Assembly: GCF_000219535.2 (NCBI RefSeq)
Contig: NZ_CP007806.1
Span: forward strand, 4,257,501 to 4,321,500
Direction: 5' to 3'
From: Brevibacillus laterosporus LMG 15441
GTDB taxonomy: Bacteria > Bacillota > Bacilli > Brevibacillales > Brevibacillaceae
DNA length: 64,000 bases
Part shown: piece after piece, positions 52,243 through 61,146 of the stretch
Position numbering within the stretch: the first letter of the stretch is position 1
How the letters are laid out: the number at the start of each line of letters is the position of its first letter
Made by a program: the position numbers and the translations under genes
The notes under the pieces: model-generated
The model's input: the letters and a program-made list of their open reading frames with translations, nothing else
The model's database searches: none
Told to the model about the DNA's origin: nothing

Positions 52243-52890
52243 ATGTTGCAGGAAATTAAGCAGCTCCACACCATCTTTACCCGCACATTAGAAGGCATCA
52301 ATGTTTTCCGCACCATGGTTCAACCTTTAATTGATCACGCTAGGGATGAACATATGAAGCTTTACTATCACCATATTTCTGAAGAAGAAGAACAACGGGA
52401 AGAGCGTCTACATGATCTCGTTCCGCGTTTGTCTCAGATCATTCAGGAAAAAAATTTGGACCAGCTAAGTGATCGAGAACTGTCTCATTTGCTCTCAGAC
52501 CTAAACTTAGAACGATTTGGCCTGCACAATTTCCGTGAGCACTTGGAATTAGCGCTGTATGAGTTTACAGACGAGCCTAGTCGTTTAAAGCTAGATAGCA
52601 TGCGTGAAAACACTCATCAGGATTATTTAGCAACCAAAGAGATCATGGTGAAGTTGAGCGAGAAATTCTCCGATGTCGTTCCAGCAAAAATGGATACGCA
52701 TGATCATGACCATGGCCATGATATCCATCAGGTGAATCATTTTGAGGCTTCGTCTGCATTGCAGGATTCAAGCAGCTCTAAGCAGCCAGCAACCGTACAT
52801 GCCGACACTCACAGCCACTCAGCAGAAACATCTGTTATGAAAAAAGGCCTTACTGTTGGAAGTCTGCGTCATCTCAATCGTCATGTATAA
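52243..52890 (+). CDS. Encapsulin cargo protein, IMEF type (iron-mineralising)
   Basis: A 215-residue cargo. Residues ~1-145 form a helical, Glu/His-rich bundle (EGINVFRTMVQPLIDHARDEH; YYHHISEEEEQREERLHDLV), as in IMEF, which oxidises and stores iron inside encapsulins of Firmicutes. A flexible His/Asp/Ser-rich linker (DTHDHDHGHD; HADTHSHS) follows. The C-terminus KKGLTVGSLRHLNRHV holds the TVGSL targeting signature by which IMEF docks to the shell interior. Strong AAAGGAGGTG ribosome site; the shell gene follows by 27 bases. Confidence 0.9.
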   Translation: MLQEIKQLHTIFTRTLEGINVFRTMVQPLIDHARDEHMKLYYHHISEEEEQREERLHDLVPRLSQIIQEKNLDQLSDRELSHLLSDLNLERFGLHNFREHLELALYEFTDEPSRLKLDSMRENTHQDYLATKEIMVKLSEKFSDVVPAKMDTHDHDHGHDIHQVNHFEASSALQDSSSSKQPATVHADTHSHSAETSVMKKGLTVGSLRHLNRHV

Positions 52891-52917
52891 GAGAAAAAGT
52901 TAAGATCGGAGGATTTT

Positions 52918-53760
52918 ATGGATAAATCACAAAAATTCCCAGACTCCCCATTATCTAAGGAAGAATGGCGTCAATTAGATGAAACCATCGTTGACATGGC
53001 TCGCCGCCAACTAGTAGGCCGTCGATTCATTGACATTTATGGTCCATTAGGAGAAGGTATTCAAACCATTACCAACGATATTTATGATGAATCTCGTTTT
53101 GGAAATATGAGCTTGCGCGGTGAATCATTAGAGCTAACGCAACCTAGTAAACGTGTTAGCTTAACGATCCCTATCGTATACAAGGATTTCATGCTGTACT
53201 GGCGTGATATGGCACAAGCCCGTACATTGGGTATGCCAATTGACCTTAGCCCTGCTGCTAATGCCGCTAGTAGCTGCGCTCTTATGGAGGATGATCTGAT
53301 CTTTAATGGTAATCCTGAGTTTGACCTACCAGGTATTATGAATGTAAAAGGACGCCTCACCCATATTAAGAGTGACTGGATGGAATCAGGAAATGCTTTT
53401 GCTGATATCGTAGAAGCTCGTAATAAGCTATTAAAAATGGGGCACAGCGGTCCTTATGCCCTTGTTGTATCTCCAGAGCTGTATTCATTACTCCATCGTG
53501 TACACAAAGGTACCAATGTCCTTGAGATTGATCACATTCGCAACTTGGTTACAGATGGTGTATTCCAATCTCCAGTGATCAAAGGCGGTGCTCTGGTAGC
53601 TACAGGAAGACATAACCTAGACCTTGCTATTGCTGAGGATTTTGATTCTGCTTTCCTAGGTGACGAACAAATGAACAGCCTAATGCGTGTTTATGAGTGC
53701 GCTGTTCTACGTATTAAACGTCCAAGTGCGATTTGCACATTAGAAATGACAGAGGAATAA
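52918..53760 (+). CDS. Family 1 encapsulin shell protein (IMEF type)
   Basis: A 280-residue HK97-fold nanocompartment subunit. The N-terminal helix region (PLSKEEWRQLDETIVDMARRQLVGRRFIDIYGPLGEGIQ) that docks cargo, the E-loop region (SKRVSLTIPIVYKDFMLYWRDM), FNGNPEFDLPGIMN near residues 124-137 and the C-terminal domain ending CAVLRIKRPSAICTLE are all typical. IMEF encapsulins build large (T=4) shells storing thousands of iron atoms. It is co-transcribed with the cargo gene and followed by a strong terminator. No ferredoxin gene, found in some IMEF operons, is present. Confidence 0.95.
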   Translation: MDKSQKFPDSPLSKEEWRQLDETIVDMARRQLVGRRFIDIYGPLGEGIQTITNDIYDESRFGNMSLRGESLELTQPSKRVSLTIPIVYKDFMLYWRDMAQARTLGMPIDLSPAANAASSCALMEDDLIFNGNPEFDLPGIMNVKGRLTHIKSDWMESGNAFADIVEARNKLLKMGHSGPYALVVSPELYSLLHRVHKGTNVLEIDHIRNLVTDGVFQSPVIKGGALVATGRHNLDLAIAEDFDSAFLGDEQMNSLMRVYECAVLRIKRPSAICTLEMTEE

Positions 53761-53775
53761 AAGAGATATACAAGA

Positions 53776-53817
53776 AAGAGAGATAGCCGTTTGTAAGTAA
53801 AAGGCTGTCTCTCTTTT
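53776..53817 (+). terminator. Encapsulin operon terminator
   Basis: AAGAGAGATAGCC pairs with GGCTGTCTCTCTT (53776-53788, 53803-53815; one G-T), then TTC. Confidence 0.85.
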
Positions 53818-53872
53818 CATTTCTTCATCGTTAACGTATTTTCAGGACTGAATATTCAGTTTTTATTAAGGG

Positions 53873-53900
53873 TAAAAAAACCTTAGGGATGAACCTAAGG
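53873..53900 (-). terminator. Terminator of the 157-aa gene
   Basis: Perfect CCTTAGG/CCTAAGG stem (53881-53887, 53894-53900), seven T residues on the minus strand. Confidence 0.85.
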
Positions 53901-53927
53901 GTAGAATCCTTTCCATTTGGAAAATAA

Positions 53928-54401
53928 TTAAGCAATCCGAACAACCTTTTGAGGATCAGTTGTATGTAAGAAAGGCATATCTACGTGTCTAACCGCAATT
54001 TCATAGCCAATATCGCAGACTAAGATATCTACCTCTTCACGGAAAGGCAACGTACAGCTTCCCTCGTTTAATTCACATAGACGTTTTAAATGTTTAAGCC
54101 GCTCGTTCACTTTTTGCTCACGCATATGTTGATTTTCTAAATCACAAACATTGACATGACGTGCATCTACGACCATGCTGATATCCTGAATGTGAACGAT
54201 TAGACGTTTTCCCTCTTCTGTAACAAATCCAAGCGAACAGAATTGAGAATCGGACATTTCTAGACGAGTAATCACCGCATGCTTATACTCTTCACCAGAG
54301 CGAAGCTTGATGGTATCAGCTTCGACAGCACCACCTATTTTACGCTCGTTGGATACAACCGTATACATATCGGTATAACCGTTAATTTGGTATCTCGTCA
54401 T
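53928..54401 (-). CDS. Unknown 157-aa protein under two Fur boxes, beside encapsulin
   Basis: I do not recognise the family. The first ~75 residues look beta-rich (YQINGYTDMYTVVSNERKIGG; KHAVITRLEMSDSQFCSLGFV), the middle (~85-115) is a charged helix (HMREQKVNERLKHLKRL), and the tail is mixed. Five cysteines are spread over the chain; there is no signal peptide or membrane span. Its promoter carries one excellent Fur box in the spacer and a second downstream, so it is almost surely iron-repressed. It converges on the encapsulin operon. A role in iron homeostasis is inferred from regulation and place. Confidence 0.75.
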   Translation of the reverse strand: MTRYQINGYTDMYTVVSNERKIGGAVEADTIKLRSGEEYKHAVITRLEMSDSQFCSLGFVTEEGKRLIVHIQDISMVVDARHVNVCDLENQHMREQKVNERLKHLKRLCELNEGSCTLPFREEVDILVCDIGYEIAVRHVDMPFLHTTDPQKVVRIA

Positions 54402-54436
54402 CGGAAATTCACTCCTATTCTTATCCTATCTGCTAA

Positions 54437-54491
54437 TGAGACTCATTATCAATTTTATCTGTATCGTATAATGAAAATCATTATTAGTCAA
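54437..54491 (-). promoter_or_regulatory. Promoter with two Fur boxes
   Basis: Minus strand TTGACT (54491-54486), 17 bases, TACGAT (54468-54463). The spacer is filled by a near-perfect 19-bp Fur box, core ATAATGAAAATCATTAT (54468-54484; 16 of 17 core bases of the classical site). A second box TGAGACTCATTATCA (54437-54451; two differences) lies at the transcription start region. Confidence 0.8.
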
Positions 54492-54622
54492 TATTGAGAC
54501 TGTAACGAATGTTTTTATCTACTAAATAGGTTTTCCTCGATAACTCAGATTTAATCTGTAAAAATGACCCAATACCTATTCGCTACATTTCCTAGCATAA
54601 ATCTATGATCCTCCTAATATCC

Positions 54623-54675
54623 AAAAAGGGCCTAATTGTGCTAGATCAGAATTTACATCTCGGCTACGATTAGGC
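54623..54675 (-). terminator. Terminator of the XRE/membrane gene pair
   Basis: GCCTAATTGT (54630-54639) pairs with ACGATTAGGC (54666-54675), one G-T; the minus strand then has CCCTTTTT. Confidence 0.6.
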
Positions 54676-54710
54676 AGTCTTATCAAGCTAAAATTGTTCC
54701 TTCTATTGGA

Positions 54711-55004
54711 TTAAGCCGTTTTATTTTTATAAAAAATATAGACAGCAACCATAATGCCAGAGAACCAAATAGACATTAAAGCAAAATCTAAAGCAACTTT
54801 ATATCCAAGGGAAACAAATGATAGCTTGGTTGTCAGAAAGGAAAGAAGGATTCCAATCACAGCAATGGAATACCCTAATGTATATCCATTAGCTAAAATT
54901 TGTTGACCACGTTCATCTTTTCCTTCTGACCTCGTGAAAGCAACGGTGTATGACACCGAAATGACATAGGTAATCACAAGGAAAATAAATAGAAACTCTA
55001 ACAT
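54711..55004 (-). CDS. Three-span membrane protein paired with XRE regulator
   Basis: Ninety-seven residues with three hydrophobic segments (LEFLFIFLVITYVISVSYTV; LGYSIAVIGILLSFL; ALMSIWFSGIMVAVYIFY) and a polar loop (RSEGKDERGQQILANG). The start overlaps the end of the XRE gene by seven bases, so the two are co-translated. Small membrane partners of YgzD-type XRE regulators are widespread in Firmicutes; they may sense envelope signals or be the regulated target. Function unknown. Confidence 0.8.
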   Translation of the reverse strand: MLEFLFIFLVITYVISVSYTVAFTRSEGKDERGQQILANGYTLGYSIAVIGILLSFLTTKLSFVSLGYKVALDFALMSIWFSGIMVAVYIFYKNKTA

Positions 55005-55243
55005 TCTGGCACATCTCCCTTATCTACTTCATATTGAAATACTTCATTTATATCAACCTCAAATAAATGAGCAATTTTAAAGGCTAGCATAAGAGACGGA
55101 TTGTAGCGATTTGCCTCTAAAGACACAATCGTTTGTCTGCTAACACCTAATTTGTCAGCTACCTCCTTTTGCGACCAGCGTTTCTTTGCACGTAGCATAA
55201 ATAATTCATTTCGTATTTTCCCTTCCTTTTCCAAAAAAATCAC
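54998..55243 (-). CDS. XRE-family regulator (YgzD-like)
   Basis: About 78-81 residues with a Cro/CI helix-turn-helix: RAKKRWSQKEVADKLGVSRQTIVSLEANRYNPSLMLA. The start is uncertain: GTG at 55243 overlaps its AGGA site, and a TTG nine bases later may be the real one. The C-terminus (FQYEVDKGDVPEC) runs into the membrane gene. The operon is short and self-contained with its own terminator, so autoregulation is likely. Confidence 0.85.
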   Translation of the reverse strand: MIFLEKEGKIRNELFMLRAKKRWSQKEVADKLGVSRQTIVSLEANRYNPSLMLAFKIAHLFEVDINEVFQYEVDKGDVPEC

Positions 55244-55339
55244 ATCCTCTCGACTTCAATGTAATATATTTTTTACATAATGTAAATGATTTTTATCAAA
55301 AAGTAAAAAATATATGCATATCTAGCTTGAAATATCCAA

Positions 55340-55385
55340 AATAAAAAAGCTCACTAGCAGTATGGAAAACCGCCAGATGAGCTTT
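55340..55385 (-). terminator. Aminotransferase gene terminator
   Basis: AAAGCTCA/TGAGCTTT outer stem (55346-55353, 55378-55385) with inner pairing; T-rich tract on the minus strand. Confidence 0.75.
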
Positions 55386-55424
55386 GACTTAGGAAAACGT
55401 CTGTATATGATCTTTTTTTGAGGC

Positions 55425-56600
55425 TTATTTCGTAAACAGCTGTAGCTTCTGAATTCGTTTCACTGCTTCGCGCAAGCGTTCCTCTGTGTTCAAAAGCCCT
55501 AACCGTACATATCCCTCACCATGCGCTCCAAAGCCTATCCCAGGAGCAACCATTACATGAGCTTTACATAAGAGCTCATCAGCCAATTGGGCAGATGTAT
55601 AACCAGTTGGAATGGGAAGCCAAGCAAAGAACGATCCCTGTGATGGTGTCGCCTTCCAGCCAATTTCATGCAGTGCTGTATACAGGGCGTTTCGGCGGCT
55701 TTCATAGGTAGCCACTAGCTCTCGGACGCAGTCCTGAGAATCCGTCATAGCTTTAGCCGCTGCCATTTGAACAGCTCCGAACAAGCTTACAAAGTAATGG
55801 TCCTGCAACGTGTTGATTAGCTTAACCAGCTCTTTGTTTCCTACCATTGCGCCTACACGCCAGCCTGCCATGTTATAGGTTTTTGATAGGGTGTAGAACT
55901 CAACTCCTACCTCTTTTGCACCTGGAACCTGCATGAAACTAACTGGTTTTTTTCCATCAAAGGAAATGGCTCCATATGCAAAATCAGAACAAACCACAAT
56001 TTCATGCTTTCGAGCAAACTTGATGGTTTCCTCATAAAATTCGAAAGGTGCGTTGACTGCTGTCGGGTTGTTCGGGTAGTTTAAAAACATCAGTTTAGCT
56101 TTTTCTAAATCAGCCGCATCTAATTGACCATAATCAGGTAAAAACTGATTATCTACAGTCAAAGGCATGGGAACCATACGTCCGCCTACCACAGCTACTC
56201 CCGACCAATAATCTGGATAACCAGGATCAGGAACCAAGGCGACATCTCCCGGATTCATCAATACCTGACAAATCTCTACTAGCCCTGTCTTACTGCCAAA
56301 TAAAATGGCTATCTCTTCTTCTGGATCAAGGTCTACATCAAATTCCTGCTTATACCAATGTGCTACGGCTTGCTTTAATTCCAGCCGTCCCTGAAAAGGT
56401 GGATACTTATGATGCATAGGATCTTTCGCCTGTTTTGCCATTTCTTCTACAATATGGGGAGGTGTCGGTAAATCAGGATTTCCCTGCCCCAGATTAATAA
56501 CGTCACGACCCTCACTAATTACCTTGTTAACCTTTGCTACCATCGTTGAAAAAAATTGGATGGGTAACTGTTCCATCATGGAAGCAGGCGTGATACGCAT
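55425..56600 (-). CDS. PLP-dependent class I/II aminotransferase (MtnE-like)
   Basis: A 391-residue enzyme. The PLP lysine lies in YTLSKTYNMAGWRVG near residue 238; other signatures are INLGQGNPDLPTPPHIVEEM near 35-54, VPDPGYPDYWSGV near 122-134, LNYPNNPTAV near 172-181 and the Arg in YVRLGLL near 372. The sequence is close to B. subtilis MtnE (YkrV), which transaminates the keto acid to methionine in the last methionine salvage step; other class I enzymes (PatA-like) cannot be excluded. mtnN of the same pathway is at 39198-39908. Single-gene unit. Confidence 0.85.
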   Translation of the reverse strand: MRITPASMMEQLPIQFFSTMVAKVNKVISEGRDVINLGQGNPDLPTPPHIVEEMAKQAKDPMHHKYPPFQGRLELKQAVAHWYKQEFDVDLDPEEEIAILFGSKTGLVEICQVLMNPGDVALVPDPGYPDYWSGVAVVGGRMVPMPLTVDNQFLPDYGQLDAADLEKAKLMFLNYPNNPTAVNAPFEFYEETIKFARKHEIVVCSDFAYGAISFDGKKPVSFMQVPGAKEVGVEFYTLSKTYNMAGWRVGAMVGNKELVKLINTLQDHYFVSLFGAVQMAAAKAMTDSQDCVRELVATYESRRNALYTALHEIGWKATPSQGSFFAWLPIPTGYTSAQLADELLCKAHVMVAPGIGFGAHGEGYVRLGLLNTEERLREAVKRIQKLQLFTK

Positions 56601-56669
56601 CGCTTTCCCTACTTTCTTTTTCAGAGTAAACTGACATTTATGTAATCAAAAAAAGCTTTTTGATCTGTA

Positions 56670-56710
56670 AGAGAAAGACCCCTTTCTTTTTGTAAGCAAA
56701 GAAAGGAGTC
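56670..56710 (-). terminator. Efflux operon terminator
   Basis: GACTCCTTTCTTT / AAAGAAAGGGGTC (56677-56710, one mismatch) then TTTCTCTT on the minus strand, 45 bases after the adaptor stop codon. Confidence 0.8.
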
Positions 56711-56754
56711 GTTTGTAACAATGATTTTATACTAGTTAGTGTAGCTAGTTTTTG

Positions 56755-57996
56755 TCAATCCATTTTTTGAATCTCAACTTTTCCTCCGTCTTTAAGCATG
56801 GACTGGCCTCTGATAACTACTTTTTCTCCCAAAGAAACACCTTTTTTAATCTCAATTAGATCGCTTGATTCCTCGCCAGTTTCTACAGCTACTTTCTTAG
56901 CGATATCGCCTTCCACTTTATATATATACTTTTTGCCGTTTTCATCGAACACAGCTTTACGTGGAATGGCAACAGCCTTCTGAGCTTTACTGGAGGTTGA
57001 TTGGATTTTTAAATTAACAACCATATCTGCCTTTAATTCGTTTTTTGGATTTGGCACGGTGATTTCGATTGGATATGCTTTCAACTGTTGATCCATTGTA
57101 GGACTGATCGCGGTAATTGTTGCCTCTATTTTTTTATTCAAGGCAGTCAATTCAACCGTTGTACGATCCCCTACTTTTATCTTAGTAATTTCATCCTCTG
57201 ATAAGTTTGCTTTTACTAAGAGTGGATTGGTGTTAACCAGAACAACAACTGGGACCTGCCCCGAAGCTATTTCTCCCACATGTCCACCCACCTGAGCTAC
57301 AAAGCCAGAGATTGGAGCTGCTACTGTAGAATTGCTCAGCTGCTCACGGGCACTGGCAAGAGCAACTCGCGCTTGGTTAACAGAAGCTTCTGAAACCACG
57401 ATGCCTGATTTTTTAGAGGCTGAGTTATAGTCTACCTTTGCGTTATTAAAAGCAGTTTCCGCATTCTTCAATGCTGCTTGCGCTTGTTCATTCTGCTGCT
57501 GAGCCAGGGCTCCTTGATTAAATAGCTCTTGGCTTCGAGTGGCATCACGCTTTGCATCCTGATAGGCACGCTCTGCCTGTGCTAATGCATTCTTAGCTGT
57601 TTCAACAGATTGTGCTGTGCTAGTACCACTTTGGCTGAGTCCTGCTACCGAAACCTGATACTGGGCTTCGGCCTGACGAACCGCATTTCTGAGGTCATCT
57701 TGGTCTAGCGTAAATAGTACAGAGCCTTTTTGTACATATTGACCCAGCTTTACATTTAGGGTTTGAATTTTACCTGGTGCTTTTGGTGAAATTTTTACTT
57801 CCTGGCTCGGAGCCAATTTACCAGTATAGCCTGCTCCTGAAGCGATAGAATCTTCTATTGCTGGGCTTATTTGCACCGGAGTTGGCGCTTCCGCCTCGGC
57901 AACCTGAGGAGCTGCAGCAGGTTCTTCGCCCGTGCATCCCGTTACTGTTAAAGCAGCAACGAGTATAAGCGGTAAGCCCCATTTACTTTTTACCAT
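56755..57996 (-). CDS. RND efflux adaptor lipoprotein (MFP/HlyD family)
   Basis: A 413-residue exported lipoprotein: hydrophobic signal then the lipobox VTGC (Cys21). The hairpin of coiled coil occupies ~90-220 (repeated Gln/Ala/Glu-rich heptads, e.g. NALAQAERAYQDAKRD), flanked by lipoyl-like halves (KISPKAPGKIQTLNVKLGQYVQKGSVLFTL and APISGFVAQVGGHVGEIASGQ), then beta-barrel and membrane-proximal domains. In Gram-positives such adaptors work with SwrC-type RND pumps. It lies 21 bases after the pump gene, the third gene of the MarR-pump-adaptor operon. Confidence 0.92.
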   Translation of the reverse strand: MVKSKWGLPLILVAALTVTGCTGEEPAAAPQVAEAEAPTPVQISPAIEDSIASGAGYTGKLAPSQEVKISPKAPGKIQTLNVKLGQYVQKGSVLFTLDQDDLRNAVRQAEAQYQVSVAGLSQSGTSTAQSVETAKNALAQAERAYQDAKRDATRSQELFNQGALAQQQNEQAQAALKNAETAFNNAKVDYNSASKKSGIVVSEASVNQARVALASAREQLSNSTVAAPISGFVAQVGGHVGEIASGQVPVVVLVNTNPLLVKANLSEDEITKIKVGDRTTVELTALNKKIEATITAISPTMDQQLKAYPIEITVPNPKNELKADMVVNLKIQSTSSKAQKAVAIPRKAVFDENGKKYIYKVEGDIAKKVAVETGEESSDLIEIKKGVSLGEKVVIRGQSMLKDGGKVEIQKMD

Positions 57997-58017
57997 TGTT
58001 AGTCCTCCTTTACCTCA

Positions 58018-61000
58018 TTACACTTCTTCTACTACAGTTGGCGTATTCTTCTTTTTCCGATTAAAACGATTCTTGAACTTACGGCCCCAGTTATCAAATG
58101 TGACATATACAACAGGGACAAGTACAAGAGTGATTAGCGTGGAGAATGTTAGACCGAAAATAACCACCACTGCCATTGGAGCTTGGGATTCGTTACCGGA
58201 ACCACCTGCAAATGCTAGTGGAGTAATGGCTAGAACAGTTGCTAACGTAGTCATCATGATCGGACGCAGACGAATTGGACCAGCTTTTAAGATTGCAGCA
58301 TCTCGATCTAAACCGTCCTTGCGAGCTGTAATAATGTAATCCATAAGAACGATCGCATTATTTACAACAATACCTACTAACAAGATATAACCAATCAGGG
58401 CTGGTACTGACAATGGTTGACCTGTCACAAACAATCCAACCACAACCCCAATAAAGGTAGGCGGTACAGAGAACATGATGATAAACGGACTAAATAGGGA
58501 CTCAAATTGGCTCGCCATAACCATGTAGACAAGAACAATAGACAAGAGAATCGCCAGACCTAGACTGCCAAAGGATTCTTCCATATCTTTAGACTGACCG
58601 CCGTATTCAATATGGTATCCATCTGGAAGATTCAATTGTGCCAGTTTTTCTTGAACCTCACCCATAATCGAGTTCAGGTCACGACCACTAGTATCAGCGG
58701 TAATGGTAACCTCACGAGTCTGATCCGCACGTTTAATCATTTGTGCTACTTCCACTTTTTCCACTTTAGCAATAGCACCTATCGATACTTGCGCCCCGCT
58801 AGGAGTAGTAACCGTCAAACGCTCTAAATGCTTTGGTTCATCCTGAATCGTTTTTGGCAAACGAACTTTTACGTCAACCTCATCGTCACCTGTCTGATAA
58901 CGAGTTAAGGTTTGCCCTTCAAAAGCCGTCCGTACATATGACAGAACCTGTTGTGTACTTAGGCCATATTGACTTGCCTTTTCACGATCGACTACTACCT
59001 GGAACTCTCGGTCTTTTTCTTCTAAAGAGGTGGTTAAGTTTGCCGTTCCAGAAACCTTGCCGACCACACCCATAATAATATTACTGATATCATCTAATAC
59101 CTCTAAATCATCACCACGTAAGCTGATTTCCAGTGGCGTACCGCCCATGCCACCCATGCCATCCAAATGTTTAACCGTAATTTCTGCACCAGGTATATTT
59201 TTAACCTGATTTCGTAAGTCATCAATGATTTGATCTGTGGTACGTGTACGCTCTTTTGCATCTACTAGGGTAAGCTGTAGCTCTCCGCGGTTCGTAGCAC
59301 TATTCGCTAGCACAGATACACCCGCACTCCCAATGGATACATACAATTCTTTTAGCTCAGGTACCTTTTTCACTATTCCTTCAAGTTCGTTAATAACTTT
59401 TTCCGTTTCCTGAATGCGCGTGTTATTAGCTAGTTTCGCAGCTACAGTAATTTTTCCTTGGTCCATGGAAGGAATAAATTCCGCTCCAATAAACGGTGTC
59501 AAAATGATAGCACCCACAAACATAAGGGCTACAGCAAGGTAAACGGTCTTACGCCAATTGATTGCCCATTTTAGGAATCTTCCATAGTAATGAGAAAGTT
59601 TCGTAAAGCCAATGTTAAACCATGTGATCGGATTGAAGCCCCGATACGTTCCAGAATGGTAGATTTCCTCATCCGGGATGCGTTTCAAAATTCGTGCAGA
59701 CATCATAGGCACAAGAGCAATAGATGCTAAAAGTGCCGCTATATGTGAGTACACAACCGTTAGTGCCAATGGTCCGAATAATTGAGAAGCTAATCCTTCA
59801 ACGAACATGATCGGCAAGAATACACAAATTTGGGCAAGAGCAGAAGCCATGACCGCTGTTCCCACCTCTTGGGAACCAAAGCGAGCAGCTTGCACCATTG
59901 ATTTGCCTTCCTGTCGATGTCTGAAAATATTTTCTAGGATAACGACAGCGAAGTCAACCAACGAGCCTAGTCCAAGTGTTAAACCACCAAGCGAGATCAG
60001 GTTGATTGTCTGACCCGTAAAATACATTAAGCAGAAGGTAGCAATTACAGAAATCGGAATTACAACTGCAATAATTAAAACAGAGCGAACGCTATTTAAA
60101 AACAAGAGTAGAATAATGGTCGAGAATGCCGCCCCTATCAAGGCATGCTCAGCCACTGTGTAGATTGAATCTTTAATAAACTGTGAAGAATCCGTGATCA
60201 TGGAAATCTCAGTACCTGGTGGCAGATTCTCCTTTAGCCTCTCAATCTCTACTTTGGCTGCATCTGCAACTTTAATGGTATTTCCACCTGAAGCTTTTGT
60301 AACAGAAATTCCTACAGTCGGTTTCCCATTATAATAACTGAACTGGGTTTGTTCCTTATACGTATCCTCGACAAAAGCAATATTTTTTAGCGGAATAGTT
60401 GAAGCACCAACCACTATAGGTGTTTCACCAATATCCTTAATCGTTGTATATTCTCCTTGGACGCGAATGCTTAGCTTTTTATCTCCTTCACGTACCATAC
60501 CAGCTGCTCCAGAAAGGTTAGTCCCCATTAAAGCCTGCTGTACTTGTTCTAAAGTAATACCGTAAGCAGTGATTTTGTCAGAATCAAGCGTTACTTCAAT
60601 GATACGTTCCTTCCCACCATTAACTCCGACAGAAGCGACTCCATCAATACGTTCAATTCGAGATTTAATAACATTATCAGCTAATTCCTTTAGCTTCGTA
60701 ATATCATTATTACCTGTTAGTGCAAACGTCATGATTGGCTCACTATTTGGGTCTAGCTTAAGAACGCGCGGCGCTTTAGCCGTGTCTGGCAATGCTCCCC
60801 GCACCTGGTCTACCTTGTCACGCATGTTTAGCGTGGCTTGGTCCATGTTGGTGCCCCAATTAAACTGGACGATAACCTGTGAGGCTCCACTCATGGAAAA
60901 CGACGATAACTTACTTACATTAGGAACAGTCCCTAATGCTTCCTCTACAGGCTTTGTTACTAATTTTTCCACTGATGCAGGTGTCCCGCCCTCAACCGAG

Positions 61001-61146
61001 GTTACAACAACAGCAACCGGCAGGTTCAGGTTAGGATAGAGTTCTACCGCCAATTTGGGTAGCGACACGAATCCAAAAATGAGGACGGCTAATGCCAGCA
61101 TCACGATGGTTACGGGTCGATTAATCGCAAACCTTGAAATGTTCAT
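58018..61146 (-). CDS. RND-family efflux pump (SwrC/AcrB-like)
   Basis: A 1042-residue proton-driven pump with the usual twelve helices and two large extracytoplasmic loops. The start MNISRFAINRPVTIVMLALAVLIFG, GGLTLGLGSLVDFAVVILENIFR near residues 385-408 (helix 4 with proton-relay Asp) and IGYILLVGIVVNNAIVLMDYI near 915-935 are conserved. B. subtilis SwrC exports surfactin and bile-type detergents; here a lipopeptide or drug is likely. Its start overlaps the MarR gene by 26 bases, so expression is tightly coupled. Confidence 0.95.
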   Translation of the reverse strand: MNISRFAINRPVTIVMLALAVLIFGFVSLPKLAVELYPNLNLPVAVVVTSVEGGTPASVEKLVTKPVEEALGTVPNVSKLSSFSMSGASQVIVQFNWGTNMDQATLNMRDKVDQVRGALPDTAKAPRVLKLDPNSEPIMTFALTGNNDITKLKELADNVIKSRIERIDGVASVGVNGGKERIIEVTLDSDKITAYGITLEQVQQALMGTNLSGAAGMVREGDKKLSIRVQGEYTTIKDIGETPIVVGASTIPLKNIAFVEDTYKEQTQFSYYNGKPTVGISVTKASGGNTIKVADAAKVEIERLKENLPPGTEISMITDSSQFIKDSIYTVAEHALIGAAFSTIILLLFLNSVRSVLIIAVVIPISVIATFCLMYFTGQTINLISLGGLTLGLGSLVDFAVVILENIFRHRQEGKSMVQAARFGSQEVGTAVMASALAQICVFLPIMFVEGLASQLFGPLALTVVYSHIAALLASIALVPMMSARILKRIPDEEIYHSGTYRGFNPITWFNIGFTKLSHYYGRFLKWAINWRKTVYLAVALMFVGAIILTPFIGAEFIPSMDQGKITVAAKLANNTRIQETEKVINELEGIVKKVPELKELYVSIGSAGVSVLANSATNRGELQLTLVDAKERTRTTDQIIDDLRNQVKNIPGAEITVKHLDGMGGMGGTPLEISLRGDDLEVLDDISNIIMGVVGKVSGTANLTTSLEEKDREFQVVVDREKASQYGLSTQQVLSYVRTAFEGQTLTRYQTGDDEVDVKVRLPKTIQDEPKHLERLTVTTPSGAQVSIGAIAKVEKVEVAQMIKRADQTREVTITADTSGRDLNSIMGEVQEKLAQLNLPDGYHIEYGGQSKDMEESFGSLGLAILLSIVLVYMVMASQFESLFSPFIIMFSVPPTFIGVVVGLFVTGQPLSVPALIGYILLVGIVVNNAIVLMDYIITARKDGLDRDAAILKAGPIRLRPIMMTTLATVLAITPLAFAGGSGNESQAPMAVVVIFGLTFSTLITLVLVPVVYVTFDNWGRKFKNRFNRKKKNTPTVVEEV

